NCBI GenBank assembly: GCA_022316685.1
Contig: JAKJHU010000562.1
Coordinates: 62,001-126,000 of the forward strand
DNA from: Progne subis subis
Lineage: Eukaryota > Chordata > Aves > Passeriformes > Hirundinidae
Length of the DNA: 64,000 nt
Direction of reading: 5' to 3'
Within the stretch, counting starts at the first letter, position 1. Each line of letters opens with the position of its first letter. Positions 34,188-45,438 of the stretch are shown one piece after another. The translations under genes and the position numbers were made by a program. The notes beneath the pieces are model-generated. The model saw only the letters and a program-made list of their open reading frames with translations, made no database searches and was not told where the DNA came from.

Positions 34188-34883
34188 GTAATTGCCGTGC
34201 CAGGCTCAGCGCTCTCTGCGGCTGTGTGGCAGCAGCTCTTCCCCCAGCTCCCAGCCTGGCAGGGCCCCGCAGCAGCCAAAGCTGGAGGCACCTCGGCTTC
34301 GAGGCCTGCGGAGCTCGCTGATGGCCCCTTGGAAACGGGACTGGAGCCCTAAGGTGCCTCCCTCTGCAGCTGCTCCCGGAGCTAGCCCTGAGCGCCCAGA
34401 GGCCCAAGGCACAGGAGCAGCCCCGAGCGGGAGCCCTGCCGCGAGCCCAGGGCCAGAGCCAGCCCTGGCTCCCGGCTGGGCAGGGGCTGCCCTGGGTCCT
34501 GACAGGGCCTGACTCCGTCCCCTCGGGCTGGCGGAGCTGTCCCACCAGGGGGACAGGTGAAATGAGGGAACATATTGGCTCAGCCTGCTGGAGATTTTCT
34601 CGGTGCTTTAGGGAGGGAGGGTTTCCTCTGCGGAAATGAGAGATGCTCAGGGGACCTGGGCTGCTCCGGCCACCCCTGCAGGGATGTTGCACAGGGCCTG
34701 CAAAGAGTGTGGAGAGTGAGCAGAGCCAGCCCAGAGCTCCCCAGGCCCCTGGGCAGCTTTGGCCCTGTCCGTGGACATCGGCCTCCCACTGCCTTCCCAG
34801 ACCTCCTGGCAGTGCGCAGTTTCCTAAGGCAGAGGGGGATCCCAGCACACATGGAAATGGTTCTCATCTGTGCTCCCTTCTAG

Positions 34884-35053
34884 ACTGGAATCAGAACATG
34901 GATGATCTGGAAGCCCTGGCTCAGAACCACTTTAAATCCTTGGAGGATGCTGAGGGCAAGTTCTCAGTGTGCCTTTCCTGTCAGAATAATGCCCGTCGGT
35001 GTGGCAAGAGCTCACCCATATGCCATTTCCCTTACCATGATCTCATGGCTTAA
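34884..35053 (+). other. Candidate terminal exon b (R1), Cys-rich end
   Basis: After a TGCTCCCTTCTAG acceptor in phase 1, matching the donor phase of exon a, 170 bases end in TAA. It encodes W-N-Q-N-M-D-D-L-E-A-L-A-Q-N-H-F then a short Cys-containing tail with C-L-S-C, C-G and I-C-H-F. R2 (37157-37326) is equally open. R3 (from 39423) has lost one base near 39470 and is shifted. R4 lacks it because the array ends earlier. No known domain recognised; the four-Cys/His spacing might bind metal, but this is only a guess. Confidence 0.38.
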
Positions 35054-35342
35054 AAGTTCTGGACACCTTGCCCTGCTCCCTTCTGGAGCCCTGAGTGATC
35101 CCCTGGATGGCCATCAGTGGGAGGACAGAGCATTTAGCTGTCACTGCTCTTCCCGTGTGCAGTGCCAGGGTGTCCTTCCGTGTGCTCTGTGCAGCCAGGG
35201 AGAAGAGCAGACAGGGAAGTGGCCTGGCCCAGGGCTGTGCCCCGGGGCTGTGCCTTGTGCTGCTCCTTTGCTGGCCCCAGGGAGCCTGAGGATTTGCTAC
35301 AGGAGCTCCATGGGAGCTCTTCTGTCCTGCCTTTCTTTGCAG

Positions 35343-35414
35343 CCAAGCCTGTGGAGGAAGGTGATCTGGATTCCCAGCCCACGTTCAGAATGGGACCCCT
35401 GGGAGGTGCTGAGG
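35343..35414 (+). other. Candidate exon c (R1), phase 1-1, 24 codons
   Basis: Between a TTTCTTTGCAG acceptor and a GAGG/GTAGGT donor, 72 bases, phase 1 at both ends. Encodes A-K-P-V-E-E-G-D-L-D-S-Q-P-T-F-R-M-G-P. Conserved and open in R2 (37616-37687) and R3 (39882-39953). By phase it can follow exon a if b is skipped, and it can join the membrane-span exon at 41627. Confidence 0.38.
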
Positions 35415-35464
35415 GTAGGTCAAGGCCTTTCCCCCTGGCAGAGCTGCCAGCTCAGAGCCCACAG

Positions 35465-37737
35465 CTGGACCAGGGGGCATCGCTGCGTGTGCCAGGACAG
35501 AGCCGTGCCCCTGTGTGCCCTCGCCCTGCACGATCCCCTCACCGCTCCTGCACCTCAGTGCTGCCCATGCACATCAGCAGAGGTGACAGAAGCTTCTGTG
35601 CCTGTTGAGTTGCAGATGTGTCTGCAGGGAGGAATTCTCCAGCTCCTTTGCTGGTTGCTGCACACAAGGCCAGCTGCCATCGCAGGGCTGAGTAGTGTGT
35701 CCCTGCTGACCCCACAGGCTGAGCACTGGCTATGTGGGCTCCATTCCTGGCAAATGGAAACTCTTTGCTCTAAGGTCCTCCAAGAGGGAAGAACAAAGGC
35801 ACAGGACAGAAGGAATCGCTTGAGGCAAAGAACAGCAGGAAACAAATCGTGGAGGAACGGCACACACAGAGCATGGTGAGTGCATGTTCCTGGCCTTTCT
35901 CCTGAGGCTCAGCTGCCGGGGCCTTTCTCTGCACATGTGGACACGCCGTGCCCGGCACAGCGGGAAGGGATCCATGGCAGCCCGGCTGCCCCGCTGCTGC
36001 TTTCCCATCCCGCTGGGCTGTTTCCCAGCCTGGCCTGGCTGCAGCTTCTCCCCAGGCTCTGCAGGAAGGCATTTGGCATCAGCTGACAGGGAGCCCAAAC
36101 TGCCCCACGGGCCATGCACTCCCTGAGAGCCCCTGCACTTTCCCTGTGTCCCAGCAGCCTCAGTGGGGCACCTCTTTGGATGAGGGAGGGCTCCGGCCCA
36201 GCCCCTAGAGTTTCTGCCTTTTCCTGATGCTTATCAATGTCTCTGACAAGCATTGCCTCCTGTGGATGCCCACTCCCCCATGTTGAAGGTTTCCATCTCA
36301 TCCAGCTGTGCCTCTTCCTTTCTCAAAGTGATGGACCGAAAGTCTGTGCAGAAGGAGGAACTTCCCGGAGGAAGCAGCGGCTCATTGACAGCCTCTGCAG
36401 CAGAAAGGAAGGAGATGGCGGACACAAACACAGTCACAGACGCAGACAAAGCCAGAGCAGGTAATTGCTGTGCCAGGCTCAGCCCTCTCTGGGGCTGTGT
36501 GGCAGCAGCTCTTCCCCCAGCTCCCAGCCTGACAGGGCCCTGCAGCAGCCAAAGCTGGAGGCACCTCGGCTTCGAGGCCTGCGGAGCTCGCTGATGGCCC
36601 CTTGGAAACGGGACTGGAGCCCCAAGGTGCCTCCCGCTGCAGCTGCTCCCGGAGCTAGCCCTGAGCGCCCAGAGGCCCAAGGCACAGGAGCAGCCCCGAG
36701 CGGGAGCCCTGCCGCGAGCCCAGGGCCAGAGCCAGCCCTGGCTCCCGGCTGGGCAGGGGCTGCCCTGGGTCCTGACAGGGCCTGACTCCGTCCCCTCGGG
36801 CTGGCGGAGCTGTCCCACCAGGGGGACAGGTGAAATGAGGGAACATATTGGCTCAGCCTGCTGGAGATCTTCTCGGTGCTTTAGGGAGGGAGGGTTTCCT
36901 CTGCGGAAATGAGAGATGCTCAGGGGACCTGGGCTGCTCCGGCCACCCCTGCAGGGATGTTGCACAGGGCCTGCAAAGAGTGTGGAGAGTGAGCAGAGCC
37001 AGCCCAGAGCTCCCCAGGCCCCTGCGCAGCTTTGGCCCTGTCCGTGGACATCGGCCTCCCACGGCCTTCCCTGACCTCCTGGCAGTGCGCAGTTCCCTAA
37101 GGCAGAGGGGGATCCCAGCACACATGGAAATGGTTCTCATCTGTGCTCCCTTCTAGACTGGAATCAGAACATGGATGATCTGGAAGCCCTGGCTCAGAAC
37201 CACTTTAAATCCTTGGAGGATGCTGAAGGCAAGTTCTCAGTGTGCCTTTCCTGTCAGAATAATGCCCGTCGGTGTGGCAAGAGCTCACCCATATGCCATT
37301 TCCCTTACCATGATCTCATGGCTTAAAAGTTCTGGACACCTTGCCCTGCTCCCTTCTGGAGCCCTGAGTGATCCCCTGGATGGCCATCAGTGGGAGGACA
37401 GAGCATTTAGCTGTCACTGCTCTTCCCGTGTGCAGTGCCAGGGTGTCCTTCCGTGTGCTCTGTGCAGGCAGGGAGAAGAGCAGACAGGGAAGTGGCCTGG
37501 CCCAGGGCTGTGCCCCGGGGCTGTGCCTTGTGCTGCTCCTTTGCTGGCCCCAGGGAGCCTGAGGATTTGCTACAGGAGCTCCATGGGAGCTCTTCTGTCC
37601 TGCCTTTCTTTGCAGCCAAGCCTGTGGAGGAAGGTGATCTGGATTCCCAGCCCACGTTCAGAATGGGACCCCTGGGAGGTGCTGAGGGTAGGTCAAGGCC
37701 TTTCCCCCTGGCAGAGCTGCCAGCTCAGAGCCCACAG
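35465..37737 (+). repeat. 2.27-kb tandem unit R2
   Basis: Second copy, complete. In the exon a/b half it shares several variants with R3 (for example GTGATGGACCGAAAGTCTG) against R1 and R4 (GTGGTGGACCGAAAGACTG). Confidence 0.95.
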
Positions 37738-40003
37738 CTGGACGAGGGGGCATCGCTGCGTGTGCCAGGACAGAGCCGTGCCCCTGTGTGCCCTCGCCCT
37801 GCACGATCCCCTCACCGCTCCTGCGCCTCAGTGCTGCCCATGCACATCAGCAGAGGTGACAGAAGCTTCTGTGCCTGTTGAGTTGCAGATGTGTCTGCAG
37901 GGAGGAATTCTCCAGCTCCTTTGCTGGTTGCTGCACACAAGGCCAGCTGCCATCGCAGGGGTGAGTAGTGTGTCCCTGCTGACCCCACAGGCTGAGCACT
38001 GGCTATGTGGGCTCCATTCCTGGCAAATGGAAACTCTTTGCTCTAAGGTCCTCCAAGAGGGAAGAACAAAGGCACAGGACAGAAGGAATCGCTTGAGGCA
38101 AAGAACAGCAGGAAACAAATCGTGGAGGAACGGCACACACAGAGCATGGTGAGTGCATGTTCCTGGCCTTTTCCTGAGGCTCAGCTGCCGGGGCCTTTCT
38201 CTGCACATGTGGACACGCCGTGCCCGGCACAGCGGGAAGGGATCCATGGCAGCCCGGCTGCCCCGCTGCTGCTTTCCCATCCCGCTGGGCTGTTTCCCAG
38301 CCTGGCCTGGCTGCAGCTTCTCCCCAGGCTCTGCAGGAAGGCATTTGGCATCAGCTGACAGGGAGCCCAAACTGCCCCACGGGCCATGCACTCCCTGAGA
38401 GCCCCTGCACTTTCCCTGTGTCCCAGCAGCCCCAGTGGGGCACCTCTTTGGATGAGGGAGGGCTCCTGGCCCAGCCCCCAGAATTTCTGCCTTTTCCTGA
38501 TGCTTATCAATGTCTCTGACAAGCATTGCCTCCTGTGGATGCCCACTCCCCCATGTTGAAGGTTTCCATCTCATCCAGCTGTGCCTCTTCCTTTCTCAAA
38601 GTGATGGACCGAAAGTCTGTGCAGAAGGAGGAACTTCCCGGAGGAAGCAGCGGCTCATTGACAGCCTCTGCAGCAGAAAGGAAGGAGATGGCGGACACAA
38701 ACACAGTCACAGACGCAGACAAAGCCAGAGCAGGTAATTGCTGTGCCAGGCTCAGCGCTCTCTGGGGCTGTGTGGCAGCAGCTCTTCCCCCAGCTCCCAG
38801 CCTGACAGGGCCCTGCAGCAGCCAAAGCTGGAGGCACCTCGGCTTCGAGGCCTGCGGAGCTCGCTGATGGCCCCGTGGAAACGGGACTGGAGCCCCAAGG
38901 TGCCTCCCGCTGCAGCTGCTCCCGGAGCTAGCCCTGAGCGCCCAGAGGCCCAAGGCACAGGAGCAGCCCCGAGCGGGAGCCCTGCCGCGAGCCCAGGGCC
39001 AGAGCCAGCCCTGGCTCCCGGCTGGGCAGGGGCTGCCCTGGGTCCTGACAGGGCCTGACTCCGTCCCCTCGGGCTGGCGGAGCTGTCCCACCAGGGGGAC
39101 AGGTGAAATGAGGGAACATATTGGTTCAGCCTGCTGGAGATTGTCTCGGTGCTTTAGGGAGGGAGGGTTTCCTCTGCGGAAATGAGAGATGCTCAGGGGC
39201 TGCTCCGGCCACCCCTGCAGGGATGTTGCACAGGGCCTGCAAAGAGTGTGGAGAGTGAGCAGAGCCAGCCCAGAGCTCCCCAGGCCCCTGCGCAGCTTTG
39301 GCCCTGTCCGTGGACATCGGCCTCCCACTGCCTTCCCAGACCCCCTGGCAGTGCGCAGTTTCCTAAGGCAGAGGGGGATCCGAGCACACATGGAAATGGT
39401 TCTCATCTGTGCTCCCTTCTAGACTGGAATCAGAACATGGATTATCTGGAAGCCCTGGCTCAGAACCACTTACATCCTTGGAGGATGCTGAAAGCACGTT
39501 CTCAGTGTGTCTTTCCTGTCAGAATTATGCCTGTCGGTGTGGCAAGAGCTCACCCATATGCCATTTCCCTTACCATGATCTCATGGCTTAAAAGTTCTGG
39601 ACACCTTGCCCTGCTCCCTTCTGGAGCCCTGAGTGATCCACTGGATGGCCATCAGTGGGAGTACGGAGCATTTAGCTGTCGCTGCTCTTCCCGTGTGCAG
39701 TGCCAGGGTGTCCTTCTGTGTGCTCTGTGCAGGCAGGGAGAAGAGCAGACAGGGAAGTGGCCTGGCCCAGGGCTGTGCCCCAGGGGCTGTGCCTTGTGCT
39801 CCTCCTGTGCTGGCCCCAGGGAGCCTGAGGATTTGCTACAGGAGCTCCATGGGAGCTCTTCTGTCCTGCCTTTCTTTGCAGCCAAGCCTGTGGAGGAAGG
39901 TGATCTGGATTCCCAGCCCACGTTCAGAATGGGACCCCTGGGAGGTGCTGAGGGTAGGTCAAGGCCTTTCCCCCTGGCAGAGCTGCCAGCTCAAAGCCCA
40001 CAG
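37738..40003 (+). repeat. 2.27-kb tandem unit R3
   Basis: Third copy, complete apart from small indels, including a lost GACCTGG-type segment near 39195 and one base lost near 39470 that shifts candidate exon b. Confidence 0.95.
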
Positions 40004-41356
40004 CTGGACCAGGGGGCATCGCTGCGTGTGCCAGGACAGAGCCATGCCCCTGTGTGCCCTCGCCCTGCACGATCCCCTCACCGCTCCTGCGCCTCACTGC
40101 TGCCCATGCACATCAGCAGAGGTGACAGAAGCTTCTGTGCCTGTTGAGTTGCAGATGTGTCTGCAGGGAGGAATTCTCCAGCTCCTTTGCTGGTTGCTGC
40201 ACACAATCCCAGCTGCCATCGCAGGGCTGAGTAGTGTGTCCCTGCTGACCCCACAGGCTGAGCACTGGCTATGTGGGATCCGTTCCTGGCAAATGGAAAC
40301 TCTTTGCTCTAAGGTCCTCCAAGAGGGAAGAACAAAGGCACAGGACAGAAGGAATCGCTTGAGGCAAAGAACAGCAGGAAACAAATGGTGGAGGAACGGC
40401 ACACACAGAGCATGGTGAGTGCATGTTCCTGGCCTTTTCATGAGGCTCAGCTGCCGGGGCCTTTCTCTGCACATGTAGACACGCCGTGCCCGGCACAGCG
40501 GGAAGGGATCCATGGCAGCCCGGCTGCCCCACTGCTGCTTTCCCATCCCGCTGGGCTTTTTCCCAGCCTGGCCTGGCTGCAGCTTCTCCCCAGGCTCTGC
40601 AGGAAGGCATTTGGCATCAGCTGACAGGGAGCCCAAACTGCCCCACAGGCCATGAACTCCCTGAGAGCCCCTGCACTTTCCCTGTGTCCCAGTAGCCCCA
40701 GTGGGGCACCTCTTTGGATGAGGGAGGACTCTGGCCCAGCCACCAGAATTTCTGCCTTTTCCTGATGCTTATCAATGTCTCTGACAAGCATTGCCTCCTG
40801 TGGATGCCCACTCCCCCATATTGAATGTTTCCATCTCATCCAGCTGTGCCTCTTCCTTTCTCAAAGTGGTGGACCGAAAGACTGTGCAGAAGGAGGAACT
40901 TCCTGGAGGAAGCAGCGGGTCATTGACAGTCTCTGCAGCAGAAAGGAAGGAGATGGCGGACACAAACACAGTCACAGATGCAGACAAAGCCAGAGCATGT
41001 AATTGCTGTGCCAGGCTCAGCCCTCTCTGGGGCTGTGTGGCAGCAGCTCTTCCCCCAGCACCCTGCCTGACAGGGCCCTGCAGCAGCCAAAGCTGGAGGC
41101 ACCTCGGCTTCGAGGCCTGCAGAGCTCACTGATGGCCCCTTGGAAACGGGACTGGAGCCCCAAGGTGCCTCCCGCTGCAGCTGCTCCCGGAGCTAGCCCT
41201 GAGCGCCCAGAGGCCCAAGGCACAGGAGCAGCCCTGAGCGGGAGCTCTGCCGCGAGCCTAGGGCCAGAGCCAGCCCTGGCTCCCGGCTGGGCAGGGGCTG
41301 CCCTGGGTCCTGACAGGGCCTGTCTCCATCCCCTCGGGCTGGCGGAGCTGTCCCAG
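40004..41356 (+). repeat. Tandem unit R4, partial (about 1.35 kb)
   Basis: Fourth copy. Homology stops at about 41357 just after GGCGGAGCTGTCCCA. It contains candidate exons d (40314-40414) and a (40867-40998) but not b or c. It is followed directly by unique DNA with the membrane-span exon. Confidence 0.93.
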
Positions 41357-41626
41357 GGCAGGGAGGGTCAGGAGTGGCATTGGCTGCTCAGGGATTGCCT
41401 TGGCCCGTGTCTCCAGAAGTAGCCACTGCCCAAAGAGCTACGCTGCCCCTGGGCTCTCCTCACGGCCTTCTGGGCTTTGCTGGTGGTACAGCCTGTGCCC
41501 AGGGGTGGCAAGGTGCCTGCAGGGCCCAGCTCTGGGGGAAACTGAGAACGTCCCGGCCGTGTCCACCGTGCTGCCAGCTCAGCAGTAGGGCACAGCCCGG
41601 GCTCACGCTCCCCATTGCTCCCATAG

Positions 41627-41792
41627 ATGCAGCCGGCACCACAGCACATGTTCCCCATTCCCAGAAGAGCATTCTAAACGGTCTCTGTCAAGGAACACTC
41701 TGCTGGATAGCGTTAATAGTAGACCTGCTTTGTTTGGTGCTTATCATCATTTTGTGCTGCTTTGGAATCTGTTGTTGCTGGAAGAGAAAATG
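41627..41792 (+). other. Candidate exon encoding one transmembrane helix
   Basis: A TGCTCCCATAG acceptor (phase 1) and an AAATG/GTGAGT donor (phase 2) bound 166 bases that encode a polar lead (D-A-A-G-T-T-A-H-V-P-H-S), then about 23 hydrophobic residues (I-A-L-I-V-D-L-L-C-L-V-L-I-I-I-L), a Cys-rich end and a basic W-K-R-K stop-transfer. This is a textbook single-pass membrane segment with a positive cytosolic side and several membrane-proximal Cys (possible palmitoylation). Its acceptor phase fits the donors of candidate exons a and c in the neighbouring array. I do not recognise the protein. Confidence 0.55.
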
Positions 41793-43545
41793 GTGAGTGT
41801 TTTGTTCATCTTTCTCTCAAACAGCTTCTTTTGAATGTGTACTGTAAGCAGGAAGCATTCCCTGTGAGGCTGCTGTGGAGTTGTGGATAATCAGTGGCTG
41901 TCCAAATAACTCTGCTGAGGGTTCCACTCCTGCCCAGTGCTTTAATTGGGCTTTTAATTACTGGGCCTTGTCCTGGGGAGCCCGCTGGGGCTGCTGCCCG
42001 TGCTGGCTCCCACGGAGGCTGCCTGGCCAAGAGCAGCCCCAGCAGCAGCGGGCAGAGGCAAAGCAAGGTGGGGAGGAGAAAGATCGGGCACCAGCTTGGC
42101 CTGGCAAGGCAGAGGCGCTCTGGGGCCCGCTCCTGGACAGGGCCCCTGCCCAGAGCCTTCCCCTGCTCACCGGGGCCTCGAGGGGCAGCTGTGCAGCTGG
42201 GCCAAGGTGTGCCAGCAGCTCCAGCCATGCTGGGGAGCCGTGCCAGCTCTGTGCCCTGCTGTGCAGGAGGGACCCTGTGTGCCACCACAGCTGGGGCCTC
42301 AGACACTCCTCTCTCCACAGTGCCCCTGCTGCAGCTCCACACGACCAGCCAAGGGCTTCAGCTGGAGAGTCCTGTCATCGTGGAGCCTCAAGCCAGTTTT
42401 CAACATCCCTGCCACAGCTGACCTTCCAGTTCGTTGCTGTGGACGTGCAGCCACCAACCAGAACAGGACCCTGGGTCCCTGAAGGTTGTGCAATATTGTC
42501 AGGCCAGGAGTGAAGGTCAGCCCCTCCTAGACAGGATGGGCTTCAGCAACACCTTTGGCCTTCAGCTCTGGGGCCTGTGTGGTACCACCAGCACTGGCAG
42601 AGCTCCTTGTTTGGCACAGCCAGGACTGGCCAGGCTGCAGCCAGCTCCTGAGACCAGCTACTTTGTTTTTTGTTTCCCTACATTTCAGAATATTTTTCAT
42701 AGAAAGAATTCCCCAAATATTTGTCCCATTTTCTCACAATAGTTATATGTTTTTCCAAGTAGTTTTAGGATTCTAGATGACTTAGACTATTTTTACACTT
42801 CTAAAATAAAAAATTAAAATTGCATTTGATTGGTAATCTTTATTCTAGGAAGAACTAAGACATCCTAAGACACCCAGCCTACTGGAGAGGCTCTTTTCCC
42901 ACTGGAGATTTGTACCTAGACACAACCAAATCACGTAAAAATTTTCCCCAGACATTTTCTGGGATTTCTGACAAGCTCACATCTTAGTCCTCAGAGGCAA
43001 ACTTTGAGCACAGTGGAAGGCTTCTGCTGTGCAGAAGGGTTCCTGTGTGCCAGCTGCAGCTGCAGCCATGGCCACCTCCTCTCCCAGCTGATGCCCCTCT
43101 GCATCCTTATAAATACAGCCAAACACCTCAGTCTGGGACACCTGTACCAGATATTTCACATCTCCGTACCCAACGTCCCTGTCACAGCTGCATTAGCAGC
43201 TTCTTGCTGTGCAGATGCTGCCACCACCCGGTGTCACTGAAGGCACTGGCCCTGATCTATGTCCCAATACGAAGGTGGGGCTCTCCTGCCGGGACAAGGC
43301 TTGGCCGAGCATTCTGTTCCAATAAACAGCTGGAGTTGTCACCCCAGTGATCGTGTGCTACCCCCAGCAAAGCTCACAGGGCACCAGCCCTGGCTGAGCT
43401 CCATCTCTGGGAGCAGCCGTGGATGCCCATGGTGTGGGCAGGCAGGAGCCAGGCAGGGGCTGCTGTGACCAGCGGCGGGGCCCCAAGGGGCAGGGGGAGC
43501 CCATGCTGAGCGTCCCTGGGCTGAGGGAACGTTTCCTTTAGTGGG
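41793..43545. other. Downstream of the membrane exon, no further gene recognised
   Basis: If the exon at 41627 is real, part of this is its intron. Open frames at 41875-42513 and elsewhere have no motif. An AT-rich patch lies at 42660-42840. Segments near 42390-42480 and 43160-43250 show weak similarity to each other. Confidence 0.35.
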
Positions 43546-44156
43546 ATTTTTCTGGAAAAAAAAGAGAGAGAGCCAGGAGACTTGCTCTTTTTTATGTTTT
43601 TATTATCAAGCTTGGCTCTGGGGGAGAGCTTGCTTGCTCCCTTGGCAACGTGGAGGAGGAGGTACACACAGCTTCGCTTCACAGCGAAACTGGGACTCCC
43701 ACACCCTTATGGGCTTTTTCCCCTTGCCGGGGAGTCCGTTTCACTTCGCTGATCAGGGGTCATCCAGCGATGGGGGACTCCTTCTCAGGTCACGGCGACT
43801 AAATAAAGCTGCTTCGGCGGACCCCCATACCCCTTGCACTAGTCTAAAGTGCAACTTCAGTCCTGGATTCTGCTTTGGTTCCCTGCTTTTCAGAGTCTCT
43901 TGTTCTTGAGTTGTTCCCAGAATTCCAGTGTTCTTTTTATTTGCATATTCAGATGCTATCTGGCTAATGGGAGCAGAGATACAGGTAACAAGGTGAATTC
44001 TTAATTACCAAACAACTAAATAAGGTGATTAATCAATATTAAAACAGGAATAAGGCAAATTCTTTAAACAGAACTAGCATTAACAATCTTAATGGAATTA
44101 CTTAACAATTAATTAACTACAATATTGATTAGTTGAATAGAATTTATTTATACCAA
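43546..44156 (-). repeat. Solo A-type LTR, inverted
   Basis: Reverse complement of the A/B LTR over its full length (TTCTGGAAAAA at the left, GAATTTATTTATA at the right). No internal viral sequence adjoins on either side. More diverged than the LTRs of provirus B, so older. No clear 4-bp target duplication seen. Confidence 0.9.
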
Positions 44157-44899
44157 CACTAAGATGCTACAAAGAACAGTCCATTTCTCCATAGTTTATC
44201 CCAGAGAAGTCCGGTTAAAAAACGTCCCCTTCTTCAATCCCATTCCAACAATATTATCAGTTCTTTCACTTCTAATCCACTGATTTACTGCGGTATCTGT
44301 TCTCTGTTTTCCAGCTTTAGAAGCTCCACGTTGCTAGGGAAGGTTTAAATCCGCCCAGGCCTGCAGTGGCCACGTGCTCTCTGCTCTGGGCTGCAGGGCT
44401 GCAAACAAAAACACAAACCTGTGCCAATCGGAGAAACCGGTGGAGGTTCTCTCTTCCACCCCTCGGTCTCGTGCAGGGCAGCCCAGCTCAGAGCTGCCAC
44501 AAGCTGTAAGCACGTGGCATTGCTGAGCTGTTCTCTTTTTCTCCCACCGGCAGCCAAGAGAAAAGGGCTCAACCCCTGCGGGCAGCAGCTCCTGGAGGCC
44601 TGGTCAGGCCCGGCCTGGCCGCCCAGAGGGCAGCGGGGCCTGACCTGGGCCTCCCCTGCCGCCCTCGATGTTACCTCATGGTTATCTTAGAAGAAAGAGA
44701 GAGATCTGCTGGAGATGAGGGTTTTAAATGTGTGTTTCCAAAGTCGCATTTGGCATCTTTATTGGTTAAACTAGCTGCCAGTATCTTGGCTAGCTTTCTG
44801 ATAGCTGTCCTCACCCCCTCAAATCAACTCTAAGGTCCTGGCATGGAAAAACACTCCACATTTCTTTATAACGAGAAAAAAAACTGTGCCAACCCACAA
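44157..44899. other. Intergenic, no gene seen
   Basis: Unique-looking DNA with a GC-rich patch at 44340-44670. No domain recognised. Confidence 0.4.
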
Positions 44900-45410
44900 T
44901 ACCCCCTGATGTTACTGCTCATGTTTCCTCTCGTGTTTTGTGTCCTGTTTTCTGCCACTTTTCCCATCAAACTTCCCACTCGTTTTTCCTCATCTTTTCT
45001 GTCTTTTTCTGCCCTCTGGTTTCCCATGCTTTTCCCTTCAGGATTCTCACAATGTTCCCCTCACATTTGCTGCCTGTTTCTCTCTCTTTCCCACTAAAGT
45101 TTCTCACTCTCTTCCCCTCACATTTCTCTCCATTTTTTTCCCTATGTTTTTCACCCTTTTCCGCAATTGTTTCTTAGAATTTTCCCATCGTATTTCCTGC
45201 CTTCTCCTACTCTCACATTCCTCTCCTATTTTCACTCACATCTTTCACCATTTCCCCTTCTGTTTCCTCGCCCTTTCCCACTCAGGTTTCCTACCCTTTT
45301 CTTCCCTCCTTTTCTCCTTTTAACACTTCTCTCTTTTTTTCACTCCCATTTCTCCCACTTCTTACCTCAAGTTTTCTGCCTTTTTTCTCCTCACATTTCT
45401 TAACCCACTG
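44900..45410 (+). repeat. Pyrimidine-rich tract, inverted copy of the GA tract
   Basis: CTTTTCCC/CTCACATTT-type words throughout. About 44905-45125 is the reverse complement of 28900-29110, including non-repetitive words such as AAACTTCCCACTCG. The two tracts lie about 16 kb apart and flank the kinase fragment and the tandem array. Confidence 0.85.
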
Positions 45411-45438
45411 GTTCCTGTCAGTGACTGTTCCTCTTCAG

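Larger units (their letters stand above)
33194..35464 (+). repeat. 2.27-kb tandem unit R1
   Basis: First copy of a head-to-tail array. Copy starts are marked by CTGGACCAGGGGGCATCGC at 33194, 35465, 37738 and 40004, giving periods of 2271, 2273 and 2266 bases. Sequence left of 33194 is not part of the unit. By eye the copies differ by only a few percent. Candidate exons d, a, b, c occur in this order in the unit. Confidence 0.95.

Noticed and set aside
33961..34848. 295-codon minus-strand open frames repeated in the array units
   Set aside because: Composition is that of GC-rich DNA (Ala, Gly, Pro, Arg, Ser), there is no motif, and the plus strand shows better splice-bounded segments. Not excluded, but weaker.
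34884..35053. Candidate exon b as a PHD or RING finger (PHF7-like families are also multiplied in songbirds)
   Set aside because: Only four Cys and a few His with wrong spacing; no match to the C4HC3 or C3HC4 pattern.
33194..41356. Array as a CRISPR-like or satellite array
   Set aside because: Units are 2.27 kb with complex unique sequence and no short spaced repeats; the DNA is vertebrate.
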